Of a stretch of 64,000 nucleotides of DNA, positions 16,367 to 27,900 are shown in pieces. Both the position numbers and the translations under genes were made by a program. The notes under the pieces are model-generated. The model made no database searches. It was not told where the DNA came from and saw only the letters and a list, made by a program, of their open reading frames with translations. Positions within the stretch are counted from its first letter, which is position 1; each line of letters begins with the position of its first letter. Source of the DNA: Alphaproteobacteria bacterium (lineage in GTDB: Bacteria > Pseudomonadota > Alphaproteobacteria > Micavibrionales > Micavibrionaceae); the NCBI GenBank assembly GCA_021775955.1, contig JAJFGU010000024.1, positions 142,621 to 206,620 of the forward strand, given 5' to 3'.

Positions 16367-16373
16367 TCTATTC

Positions 16374-18932
16374 CTACAAGCACCCGCCACCATTCGCCAA
16401 ATTGGTGATTTCATCGGCACCCAAAACCCGGTCGTAAACCCGCACATCGTCAATGATACCGTCGAAAGTTCTAACCGGTGTGTCTATATTGCCAATATAT
16501 AAATCCCACGTATCCGTAAAAGTTCCGACGCCGTCCGTAGCTGTAAGATAAGAAGGGACTTCCGTACCATCCACATATATTTTGGCATTGGTAGCAGTTG
16601 TCGATTTATCCCAGGTGACGAGTACATGCTGCCAGGTATTGAGAGTGATCACATTGTCTCCGGATCTATGATAAAGATCTGTTGTCGAAAATTCGCCGGT
16701 AAACGAAAGTCTGTTTGGTCCGCCGCCATCGCCGAGTTGAAATCTCCAACCATCATGTAATGCGCCGGTGTTATCTGATTTATCAACAATACGCCCCTCA
16801 CTATTTTCTCCGGTGGTTCTGGGGTATATCCAGGCAGAGGCCGTTAATCCGGTGAAATTGTCAGTATCAATAGCCGGATCGTTTGTAACAGTTACAGTAT
16901 CATCGCCGCCATCAAAATCCAGCGCACCGCTTTTGGTGCCCGTGACCCAGTCGCCGGGCGGGGACATATTGGTCAGTGTACCGTCATTGCCGTTGGCGGT
17001 GGCGTCAGCGGCGTTTGTACCGGAGGTTTCATCGAGTTTCCAATGCCCGACCAGTCCATTTGTCGGGCCGGAGCAGTACTTGCTGGCGCCCAGTGGCACC
17101 CAGGCCGCGCCATCGCAATATTGCATGATATTAAAATCGGCGTTGTAGATCATTGCGCCTTCGTCTTTTGTTGGGCTGGTGCAGCCCGCACCGCCCGCGC
17201 CGGGCACCGGACCCATGGCCTGCCACGCTTCCCCATCGCAATATTGCATGACGTTTTGATCGTCGTTATAGACAATCGCGCCACGTTGGCCCACCGGCGC
17301 GGTGCAGCCGGCAAGAACGGAAATTTCGGTAGGGCTCAGGACGCGGTCATAAACCCGCACATCATCGACGTAACCGTCCATGGGATGATTACCGCTATCT
17401 GTTGCGCCGATAGCGGCATTATTGGTGCTGGATAAAGAGCTGACTGTACCCGCAATGGCGGATGTCGGACCGGCTGTACCGTCCAGATAGGTGGTTACGA
17501 GATCAGCCGTACGGTCAACCGTAACAAACAAATGCACCCATTGGTTAAGCGGTGTTGAAGAAAATTGCGTACAGAAATTCTCATCACCGTCCCCCTGACA
17601 GGCATTCCAGCTTCCTGTGCCAAGTTCCATATCATACCCTGCGTTAAGGGCGCTTCCACCACCTTTGTACCATGGCATGTCCCATGTTCCAGCATCCGTG
17701 CGGCCGTAATACCACAGGCCGTAGCTGAAATCTCCGGTACCGAAATCGAGGCTGCCGTCGCCAGGATCGCCAATGTCAACGCGGTCATGGAGGGCGTCAT
17801 TGCCCATCTCGCCATCAAAATCGAGCGCGCCGTTAACAATGCCGCCTGCATAGTTTGGTGTGTTCTCATAGGTGCCATTATTGCCGCCTGAGCCGGAATC
17901 ATAGGCGGTGGTGCCTTGCCCTTCATCCAGTGGCCAATGCCCGACCAGGCCGCGGGAGGGGTCGGGGCCCATAGAGGCAAGCTGTGTCATTTCACCGGCG
18001 CTTAAAGAACGGTCATAAAGCCGGACATCGTCAATGAGACTGTCATGGAGCGTAGTGGCAAAGCTCGTGTCTCCACCGATATTAAAAGATTGCCCGGTAT
18101 CAGGGTTTTGAAGATCAAAGGTCATGGTTTTGGTGGTGCCGTCCTGCACCCCGTCGACATAAAAATGCAAATCGGGATAATTAACAACAGCCGCAACATG
18201 GTGCCATTGCCCGTCCGCAATAACGGTAGTGGCTGTAAAGATTTCGTCAGTGGCACCATCGCCATGCCTGAATCCAAGAATGCCATCGTCAAAGTGTAGG
18301 TCGTAATTTCTCTCAACATTTCCATCTGCTTCGTACACAATCTCGTTTTTCTCAGAATCCATCACGCTTGTCTTGATCCATGCGGCGATAGTCAGATGAT
18401 CGCCCAGCACTTCGAAAAGCGCCCTTTCTGCAACGCTGTCAAATTGTATGTGATGGGTAGCGCCATCAAAGTCGAACGCACCGCCGACAATTCCACCTGT
18501 AGGGAGCCAGGCCGCCACTCCTGCTACATCCCCGGTTGTGCTTCCGACAGAATCGCTTGCTATGATACCGGCACTTTCATCCAACTCCCAATGCCCGATC
18601 AGGCCTCTATCCAGTGCGTCGCCTCTGAAATTGCGGCGCATGGAAACCCAGCTCGTATCGTTGCAATATTGCGGCACGCGCCATTGCTCATTATAGCGTA
18701 TTTGCCCGGCTGTGCCGGTCGGGTTGGTGCAGGCGGCATTTGCGGGGCTGGAGGACAGAAGGAAGAAGCCGGAAATCAGAAGGGTAAAAACTCCCCTCAC
18801 CCGGCTTCGCCTATGGCTCAGCCACCCTCTCCCCTGGGGAGAGGGATGCGCAGGGTTGGTGAGGCTTTCGCCGAACCTTACCCGAAGCTGGGTGAGGGGA
18901 CTCATATATTTGCAAAAAAAGATAGATTGCAT
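16374..18932 (-). CDS. secreted LamG-domain surface protein (second gene of the fibre operon)
   Basis: 852 residues from the ATG at 18932, 10 bases after the stop of the giant fibre gene, with AGAG upstream. Signal peptide core VFTLLISGFFLLSSSPANAA with cleavage before Cys68. Order: CTNPTGTAG-YNEQW-QYCND module; LamG 1 (GLIGHWELDES ... RSLSAGEM); LamG 2 (GLVGHWPLDEGQG ... RVLSPTEI); two Cys-YN-MQYCDG-W modules; LamG 3 (GLVGHWKLDETSG ... RVLGADEI), ending in NGGGCL. It shares its whole architecture with the next gene, so the two are tandem duplicates. Likely exported to the periplasm or surface; a role with the fibre protein is inferred from operon structure. The even number of Cys suggests disulfides. 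Confidence 0.85.
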   Translation of the reverse strand: MQSIFFCKYMSPLTQLRVRFGESLTNPAHPSPQGRGWLSHRRSRVRGVFTLLISGFFLLSSSPANAACTNPTGTAGQIRYNEQWRVPQYCNDTSWVSMRRNFRGDALDRGLIGHWELDESAGIIASDSVGSTTGDVAGVAAWLPTGGIVGGAFDFDGATHHIQFDSVAERALFEVLGDHLTIAAWIKTSVMDSEKNEIVYEADGNVERNYDLHFDDGILGFRHGDGATDEIFTATTVIADGQWHHVAAVVNYPDLHFYVDGVQDGTTKTMTFDLQNPDTGQSFNIGGDTSFATTLHDSLIDDVRLYDRSLSAGEMTQLASMGPDPSRGLVGHWPLDEGQGTTAYDSGSGGNNGTYENTPNYAGGIVNGALDFDGEMGNDALHDRVDIGDPGDGSLDFGTGDFSYGLWYYGRTDAGTWDMPWYKGGGSALNAGYDMELGTGSWNACQGDGDENFCTQFSSTPLNQWVHLFVTVDRTADLVTTYLDGTAGPTSAIAGTVSSLSSTNNAAIGATDSGNHPMDGYVDDVRVYDRVLSPTEISVLAGCTAPVGQRGAIVYNDDQNVMQYCDGEAWQAMGPVPGAGGAGCTSPTKDEGAMIYNADFNIMQYCDGAAWVPLGASKYCSGPTNGLVGHWKLDETSGTNAADATANGNDGTLTNMSPPGDWVTGTKSGALDFDGGDDTVTVTNDPAIDTDNFTGLTASAWIYPRTTGENSEGRIVDKSDNTGALHDGWRFQLGDGGGPNRLSFTGEFSTTDLYHRSGDNVITLNTWQHVLVTWDKSTTATNAKIYVDGTEVPSYLTATDGVGTFTDTWDLYIGNIDTPVRTFDGIIDDVRVYDRVLGADEITNLANGGGCL
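18792..18900. repeat. palindromic element inside a coding region (copy B)
   Basis: Second copy of the element at 16054-16164, with the same arms (TCCCCTCACCC / GGGTGAGGGGA) and centre, differing at a modest number of bases. It also lies in frame in the n-region of a LamG protein signal peptide (SPLTQLRVRFGESLTNPAHP and onward). The shared position means it was present before the LamG genes duplicated, or was copied with them. Confidence 0.9.
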
Positions 18933-18942
18933 TCTTTGTTCT

Positions 18943-21900
18943 CTAACTCTGATCGCGTCTACGGGCTCTGAGTATACCACCAAAGACGAAGAAGAGTGAA
19001 GACATGCCGAGCATGAATAATGCGGCCACCATCACCCAGCTTTCCATCGAGGCTTTGCCGACATTGTTGCCTGCGGCCTTGTTGAGTAGCTCGACCTGTT
19101 TGGTCAGATTGCTCACCGCATCATGGACTTTGGCGGTTTCGGTCTTCATGGATGACAGTTCGGTGCGCAGGACGGCGTTTTCTTCGCGAAGCTCGTTGGT
19201 GGCCTCGATCAGCGGCGCGATAAAGCCCATGTAATTGACCGATTTGGTGCCCATTTCATCCTCGGCGGTTTTAACCAGCTCGGGGAAGGCTTTTTCAACC
19301 TCCTGCGCCATGACGCCAAGCTCGATGCGGTCCGTTGGGTCATCTTTCATCGTAAAGCTGTAAGTGTCGATCCGGCCCAGACGCTCGATAATGTCATCGG
19401 CATCCAACGGGGTGATGTTGTCTTTCAGGCGCCTGTCCGATACGTCGGTGATGGTGCCGGTAAATTCAATATCGCCCGTGACATCCAGTTCAACATCCGG
19501 ATCGGTCATGCCGATACCGACATGGTGGACGCCGGAATTGTAGTAAATGTCATCGCCCGTGCCAGCCGTCCAGACCGAGCTTCCGCCGCCGCCGATCAGG
19601 TCCTGCCATGAGCCGGCCTGATAGCCTTCAAATTTATCGCCTGTAGAGTTATAACGGATGAGGCCGTTTTCAAGTGTAGCAGGGCGCTCGCCATCGGTTC
19701 CCGCTGGAATACGCAGGGCCCCTGTGCCGGACATGAATATATCGTCATCGGCCCGGATTGTCATGGCTATGCTTCCTGCGCCGGCTTCCAGGACCCTGAA
19801 TTTCAGCTGGCCAGAATTGTCGGCGCCATCACGAGCGGCACCGATGTTGGCTATCTCATTTATGACGCCAGCATCATCCTGGATATTAAAGGCAATATCG
19901 GTTCCGAAGTCATCACCCATATTGGTGGTTTTGGTGGCAAGAATTCTTAAGGCAGACCACATAGCGTCTGTGGTTCTGTTGGTACGCTCCATTAAAGGCA
20001 GATCAGCAAAATCCGGTTCGGGCACATGGAGAAGACCTTCCGGCGTTGCCGTGCCGATACCAACGTTGCCCGCATTGTCGATTACGAACGGTGTGGTGTC
20101 GGGATCGGAATCCAGCACGACGAAAGAATCGCCGTTACCGGCGTTGATAATCCCCAGAGGCTCGGCTGTTGAGCCTGGCAATGTTGCAATATTAACAAGT
20201 GGTTGCCATGTTGTGCCGTTCGTGGATGCGGTGCTCTCTTCAAATACCATGCCAGCGGTATCATCAACTGTTAATTGCCACTGCCATGTTTGTTCATTCG
20301 CGCCGTTGGCGATTGTGCTGCCCGCCGTTGCTGCGGTGATGTCGGATAAAGCACCACTACCACCGCCGCCGATCATATTGGCCCAGGCACCGGCTTCGTA
20401 GCCTTCGAATTTACTGGTGGTCGAATTATAGCGGATCATACCGTTGGATAATGAGGCCGGTTGTTGCCCGGTTGTCCCTAGCGGCACGGTCAGCGCGCCG
20501 GTATTGGCGCCGGTCAGGACAAAATTCGTGCCGTCAAACACCACGCCGTCGCCGACATTGGCGCCGGAGGCCACAACATTATCCAGATCATCCAGCGTCA
20601 TGCCGGTTGGTGCTGGTGCGCCGGTGACGCTTTCGATGCTTGAGTTGGTGAATTCCAGAGCCGTCGCGCCGCTATTGACGCGGACAAACATACCGCCGCT
20701 GGTATACGCGCCCGGTGTGTCGGTGAGGCCGGTGAAGCTTCCGCCGCCGCCGATCAAATCGGCCCAGGCTCCGGCTTCGTAACCTTCGAATTTGTCGTTG
20801 TCGGAATTGTAGCGGATCAAACCGTTGGATAGCGATGCCGGACGCTCTGCGGTTGTGCCGAGGGGCAAGAGCAGGGCGTCCGTGTTGGCGCCGAGGTCAA
20901 GCGAGACGATTGGTGTAGTGCTGCCGATACCGATGTTGCCGCCATTTTGAATATATATATGATCTGTATTATTTGTGCCTATGCCCAGATCATCCCCGGC
21001 GCCAGTCCTGAGATAAGCTACAGCTGCGGCAGATGTTCCAAGTTTAATGTCTATAGCATCCGCATCGTTTCTGAGATGCAGCATTTGTTGCAGTGAGGTT
21101 CCTGTCTTAACATGCAAGGTTGAGGTCGGCGTAGTTTCTCCGATACCCATGCGCCCATTGGCATCATCCCAAACAAATGTTTCGTGCGTGCCGAAGGCAC
21201 CGCTGGAGTTAAACTGAATTTCCGAATTGGCGCCCGCCGCTGTGCCCCCGGCGGTAATAATGTCGGTCCATGCACCGGCTTGGTAGCCTTCGAATTTGCC
21301 GTTATCACTGTTATAGCGCAGCATACCGTTGGAAACGCCGGCCGGGCGTTGCGCGGTTGTGCCTAGCGGAACAATAAGCGCGTCGGTATTGCCGCCGGTT
21401 GTCACCCAGTTGGTGCCGTCAAAGACAACGCCGTCACCAAGATTGGCGCCTGCGGCGGCCACGTCATCAAGGTCGTCAAACACCATACCGGCCGGAGCAG
21501 GAGCACCAGTGACGGCTTCAACCGTAAGGTCGGTGAATTCCAGAGCGTTTTCAGCGCTGTTAATTCTTACATAGCGGCCACCGCTGCTGAATGCGCCCGG
21601 TGTGTCGGTGAGAGTAAGGAAGTCAACTGCGCCAGCCCCGACCAAATTCGCCCAGGCACCGGCTTCGTAGCCTTCGAATTTATCGTTGTCGGAATTGTAG
21701 CGAATCAAACCGTTTTCTAGAGCAACCGGGCGCTCGCCGTCGGTTCCCGCCGGAACGCGCAGCGCGCCGGTGCCGTACATGAATATGTCGCCTTTGTTGT
21801 CGATGCGCATGCGGTTTGCTTGTGACGTGCTGCCGTCCGGTACTGTCCAAAAATCAAATCGGCCCGGCGTGTCGTTCGCGCCCGGCGTACCATCGACCGA

Positions 21901-24900
21901 AACGATCATGGAAGCACTTTGTCTGTAGGCTGTTCCGTCATAGGACTGGAAGCCGTAATGGGCGATTTCATCTTGCGCGGCGACAATTGCTTTGGCCGCA
22001 TCGGTTTCGCCGGTGGCTTTTCTATATAGGAGTACAGCACCTTCTGCATTGGTGCCATTAAAGGACTCAACCGTTAATCCCGTGTCACTTAAATCGCCAG
22101 CCAGGTGCAGTATAGATATCGGCGTCGGCGTGCCAATACCGACATTGCCATCGCTTTTGATCACCATTTCTGGTGCGTCATCATTGTAATCGACAACACC
22201 GCCATCTTGAGCAACATGAAATTCCATACGGGCCGGCATATCACCATCGCCGGGCGTGTTGTCTACGATTGTAGAGATGATGGATGCCTCTTCCCAGGTG
22301 TCGCCGTCATATCCGAAGATACGAAATGTTCCCAGGAAATCATCGTTTTGAACAACGGTTGGTCCAGCCATCGTGCCGCGCGCCCTACGCAATCCGTAAT
22401 CCGGTTTATGGGGGTCCGCACTGTCACCATAGCTGTAAAGGTTCATATCGCCCGCGCCATCTTCACCTTCCATGACGAAAGTGCTCGCGGTGTCCTTAAT
22501 GTGGAGGCTTGCGGTTGGATCGGTTAAGCCGATCCCAACCTGTGGAGCTGTGCCGGAGTTGTAATAGATGTCGTCGAATGATCCGGCCGTCCAATGCCCG
22601 CCTTGACCGGTGGCGAAATTGATCCAGCCGCCATTTTCGTAGCCTTCGAATTTGGCGTTGTCACTATTGTAGCGGATCAAACCGTTGGACAGGGATGCCG
22701 GACGCTGCGCATCCGTTCCCAGCGGGACCAATAAGGCGTCGGTATTGGCGCCAAGATCAAGGGATACAATTGGGTCAACTGTACCGATCCCGACATTGCC
22801 TGCATCGGTAAGAGTCATATGCGGCGTTGCCAGAGAAGTTCCGCCTGTCAGTCTTAGGCTGCCGTCATCTTCCTGTCCGATTCCAGCCCAGTTCACGGTG
22901 CCGTCGGTATCAAGAGCGAACCATTGCTGGGCTTTTCCGCCCGTTCCCACATCCGCGGCAGAGGTTATGTATTCGTAAGAGTTGACTTGGGCGTGAACCT
23001 GCATCGTAACACTTGCATCATAAGGCGTATTCACACCGATTGCCATTTGACCGGTCGACGTATAGATAAAGTTCGCATCCGCGGCCATTGTGTTGCCGGA
23101 ATTAAATTGTATCCCGCGGTCGGGAGCAGCGGCGATGGACGCGCCGGTGAGGATATCCTGCCAGACACCGGCCTGAAACCCTTCGAAGCGGTTATTGTCG
23201 GAGTTATAACGCAGCATACCGTTATCGGGCACGGTCGGTCGTTCGGCGGTTGTTCCGGCGTGAATGTCGATAGCGCCGGTTCCATAGAACAAAAGATCGC
23301 CATCAGATGTTAGGCGCATGCGTTCAACGCTTGTTGTATCTGTCGCTTCGCGTGTGTCGAAGCGCAGGTGCGTCGGTAGGTTTTCATTGGCAGGTGTTGC
23401 CCCTGCATCTATGTACGCCAGTATCTGGGCGCCCCGCTCGTATTGTGTGCTATCCCAGGCATAGTAGCGAGGCCCACCAAGTACATCATTAGCTTGAACG
23501 ACGGCTTCCGCGCCTTCGGATCCGCGCGCAAAGCTGAAATCATAGTTGGCATCATCGGAAGTGTAGGCATAGTGCACTACTTCGTTGGTGCCGCCAGAAA
23601 TTGTCAGGATATCAGTTGGGTTTGCCGTGCCGATCCCGAGGTGGTGGTTTGTGTCATCCCAGACGAATGTCTCGTGCGTACCGAAGACGCCATTGGAATT
23701 GAACTGAATTTCTGAATTGACGCCTGCCGCTGTGCCGACTGCGGCTCCCGTTGTAAAGTCGGTCCAGGCACCGTTCTCGTAGCCTTCAAATTTGTCGCTG
23801 TCGGAATTGTAGCGGATCAGGCCGTTGGACAGCGATGCCGGACGCTCGGCGGTTGTTCCGAGCGGTGTCAAAAGCGCGTCGGTGCGGCCACCCAGATCGA
23901 GCGATACGATCGGAGATGTTGTGCCAAGCCCAAGACCTGCGCTGGTGTAAACAAAATTCGCATCCGCCGCGAGTGTGTTGCCGGAATTAAATTGTATCCC
24001 GCGATCTGGGGCGGCGGCGATGGACGCGCCGGTCAGGATGTCCTGCCACAAACCGGCCTGGAAGCCTTCAAAGCGGTTGTTGTCGGAATTATAACGCAGC
24101 ATGCCGTTATCGGGCACGGTCGGGCGCTCTGCGGTTGTACCGGCCATGATGTCAATCGCGCCGGTGCCTTTCAGGTAAACGTCGCCGGTATCGTACTCCA
24201 TACTCAGATGGCCCGTCCACGTTGCGCCGTCCCAGTATGCAAACAACATATCTTCACGCTCGCTTACTGTGGCGTAGGCGTCACCATAGGCTTCTATAGC
24301 CCAACCCTTGGCTTGGGCATCACCGACTGAGGCAGCGTCACCTGCTGTAAGAAGATGTAGGGCTGAGCCACCTGTCTCGTCTCCCTCTGCAACAAGTGAG
24401 CCCCAACCGGAACCATCGTAAATATGAAGGTCTATGGCCGGCGTTGTCGTGCCGATGCCGACATTACCATCACTGTCAATGCGCATGCGCTCGACCCATG
24501 ACGTGTCTGTGGCAGAACGTGTGTGAAAGCGCAGATGTGTCGGTATATCCTCGTCGGCAACGGTGGCACCTGTATCGACATACATCTCAAAACCGGCGGC
24601 TAGCTCATATTGTGTGCCATCCCATGCTCTTGCACGGAATCCGCCGAGTTTATCATCGGCAGCCACAGGGTTGGGGGCAGCCTCGGTATTGCGGGCTCTG
24701 AGAGTTTCGAAATCAGCGCCTTCATTGGCGGTGTCAGAGTATGAAATATTCTCTATTTCCGATCCGTCAGTGGAAACAACCGATAGAATGTTTGTTGGCG
24801 CCGTCGTGCCGATCCCAACTTGTGGCGCTGTGCCGGAGTTGTAATAGATGTCATCGAATGAGCCGGGTGTCCAGATGCCGCCACCGCCCGCGCCAGCTGT

Positions 24901-27900
24901 AACAAAATCCGTCCATGCACCGGCCTCATAACCTTCGAATTTGGCGTTGTCACTGTTGTAGCGGATCAAACCGTTGGATAAAGAGGCCGGGCGCTCCGCG
25001 ACCGTGCCGAGCGGTAACAGGAGGGCGTCTGTATTGGCGCCGAGGTCGAGTGATACGATTGGATCAACTGTCCCTATGCCAACATTGCCCGTTCTTTCCA
25101 GGGTCATTATCTGCGATGTGGTTGCAATGTCGCGGAAAGTAAGATCATTGTTGCTTGCGTCATAGAACATTTCCACGCCATCGGCACCAAGCCCTTCTCC
25201 GATCCTTAGGGAAGAGTCCTGGCTGTCATCAACCGTATCGGGTGCAATAATCACGACCGGGCTGCGGGTCAGGCCTCCGGAAACATGTAAATCTACAGTG
25301 GGGGTTGCCGTGCCGATCCCAACTTGTGGCGCTGTGCCGGAATTGTAATAGATGTCATCATCAGAGCCGGGTGTCCAGATGCCACCACCGCCCGCGCCGG
25401 TGGTGACGAAGTCGGCCCAGTCGCCATCTTCATAGCCTTCGAATTTGGCGTTGTCGGAGTTGTAGCGGATCAAACCGTTGGACAAAGAGGCTGGACGCTG
25501 CACGTTCGTGCCGAGTGGCACAAGCAGGGCATCTGTGCGGCCGCCAAGGTCGAGTGAGACAACCGGCGATGTTGTGCCGAGGCCTAATCCAGCGCTGGTG
25601 TATACAAAGTTTGCATCCGCGGCCATCGTGTTGCCGGAGTTGAACTGAATCCCGCGATCGGGTGCGGCGGCGATGGACGCGCCGGTCAGGATGTCCTGCC
25701 AGATACCGGCCTGGAAGCCTTCAAAGCGGTTGTTGTCGGAATTGTAACGCAGCATGCCGTTATCGGGTGAAACCGGGCGCTCGGCGGTTGTGCCAGCGTT
25801 AATGTCGATCGCGCCGGTCCCCCTTAGATAAAGATCACCTGTGTCATATTCCAGCAAAAGTTGCTGCGAGGCTGTGGCACCATTCCAGTATGACATGAAA
25901 AAATCGTTTTGTTCAGAGGCGGTGGGGTGGGTATCACCTCTTGCACCTAGAGACCAGCCAGTCGCATTCGCAGAAAGAATCTGACTCGCGCCATCTCCTG
26001 AGGTTAGTAACTCTAGTATTGTGTTGCCGCTTTCATCACCTTCAAGGATAACAATGCTGCTGGCTGCGTCATCATATATATGCAGATCACTGGCCGGTGA
26101 TGCTGTGCCGATACCAATATCGCCGCCTGCTTCGATGCGCATACGCTCATCAGTTGTGGCCCGGCCTCCGGTGTAAAAACGCATATCGGCAGAGGCATCG
26201 GCTGCGATCAGGTCAAGACCTGCCGCAACGCCGCCATAAGCACTGGAGGCTGCATCGCTGGCCAAAACGGTGAAGCGGTCGGCAAAATGCGCACCGAGAA
26301 GTGTGCTGTTGTCCGGCCATGCCCCAGTACCACCTTCGGATGTTGCGGACACAACCCATGTTCCGGCGCGTGCATTGGCGCTGTCCGTCGTGTTTTCGAT
26401 GAAAGTAAAGGTGCCAACATCGCCGTCACGTTTGATGTGAAGGTCGGTAATTGGGTCAGTAATGCCGATACCGACGAAAGGGTTGGTGCCGGAATCGTAA
26501 TAAATGTCGTTATCGGAGCCGCGGGTCCAGATACCGCCCCCGCCGCCGGTGGTCACAAAGTCGGTCCATGCACCAGCCTCATAGCCTTCGAATTTGGCGT
26601 TGTCGGAGTTGTAGCGGACCAAACCGTTGGACAATGATGCCGGGCGCTCCGCCGTTGTGCCGAGCGGGAGGCCTACAGCATCTGTGTTGGCGCCGAGATC
26701 TAATGATACGATGGGGTTGGCCGTGCCGACACCCATGAGGCCCGCATTGGTGAAGACAAAATTGGTGTTCGTGTCTATGACTCCATTGGAGTTGAATAAA
26801 ATTTCACGATCAAGTCCCGGCACTGTGTTGTTGGCGACATCGGAAGCAAGGAAGCAATTGTTCCCGGCCGCGTCACAATAATTGGTTGCGCCGAGATCGC
26901 CGGTAACATCAACTTCGAGATCCTGCTCTCCGCCGGTGGTCAGAGTTGCCGAACCGACCGCGATGCCGCCAAGATTAAGGGCGGTCAGCGTATTGGCATT
27001 ATTGCCGATGGTTAAGACCTCTTCGAGATTCTGGTCGTCAAAAGCGCTGGCCGAAACATATTCAAGACCGGTCGCGCCTGCATTGACACGCAGAAAGTCG
27101 AGGGCGACACCGGTGTAATCCGCAGGTGTGTCATTCAGATCGAGGAAAGTAATGCCGCCAGCCCCGGAGGTAATAATGTCCGACCATGCCCCGCCTTGGC
27201 GGGCTTCGTATTTGTTTGTGACTGTGTTGTAGCGCATCATGCCGTCAACTGGTGCGGCCGGTCGGTTGGTACCGTCACCGCGCGGGAAGAGGATCGCGTC
27301 CGTGCCCGTGACGTCGAGTGCGGCTAACGGCGTGTTTGTACCAATACCCATCAGTCCGGTGCTGGTGAAGACGAAATTGGCATCTGTGCCTGCGACACCG
27401 TTCGAATTAAACAGCACTTCACGATCAAGCCCCGGCACGGTGTTGTTGGCGACATCGGTGGCAAGAAAACAGTTGTTGCCGTCAGCATCGCAGTAATTGG
27501 TGGCACCGATGTCGCCGGTCACATCCACTTCGAGGGTCTGGTCGCCGGCGCTTACGGTTGTGTCGCCGATAAGTAGTTGTCCAGCTGCGGTGACGCGCAT
27601 TTTCTCTGTGCCTGCCGTCGCAACGCCGATAGAATCGGCGGCGGCCCGGAACAGGCCAGTGGTCGCGGAGTTTGTAAAGGTAAGAGAAGGGTCAGCGGCG
27701 CTGCCGTCCTTAAGTTGTGCATCATTGGTAAAGGTTGCGATTCCGGTCACGCCCAGTGAACCACCGACTGTCGTGGCGCCGCTAATTGCAGCCGTGCCTG
27801 TGACATCCAAAGTCTGCGCCGGGGCGGCATTGCCAATGCCTATTCTTCCGGTGCTGGTAAAGACAAGGTTTGTGTCCGTGCCAAGCACGCCGCCGGAATT

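Noticed and set aside
19620..27270. CRISPR-like regular repeats
   Set aside because: The repeats are protein-coding, spaced irregularly by hundreds of bases, with related rather than unique spacers.
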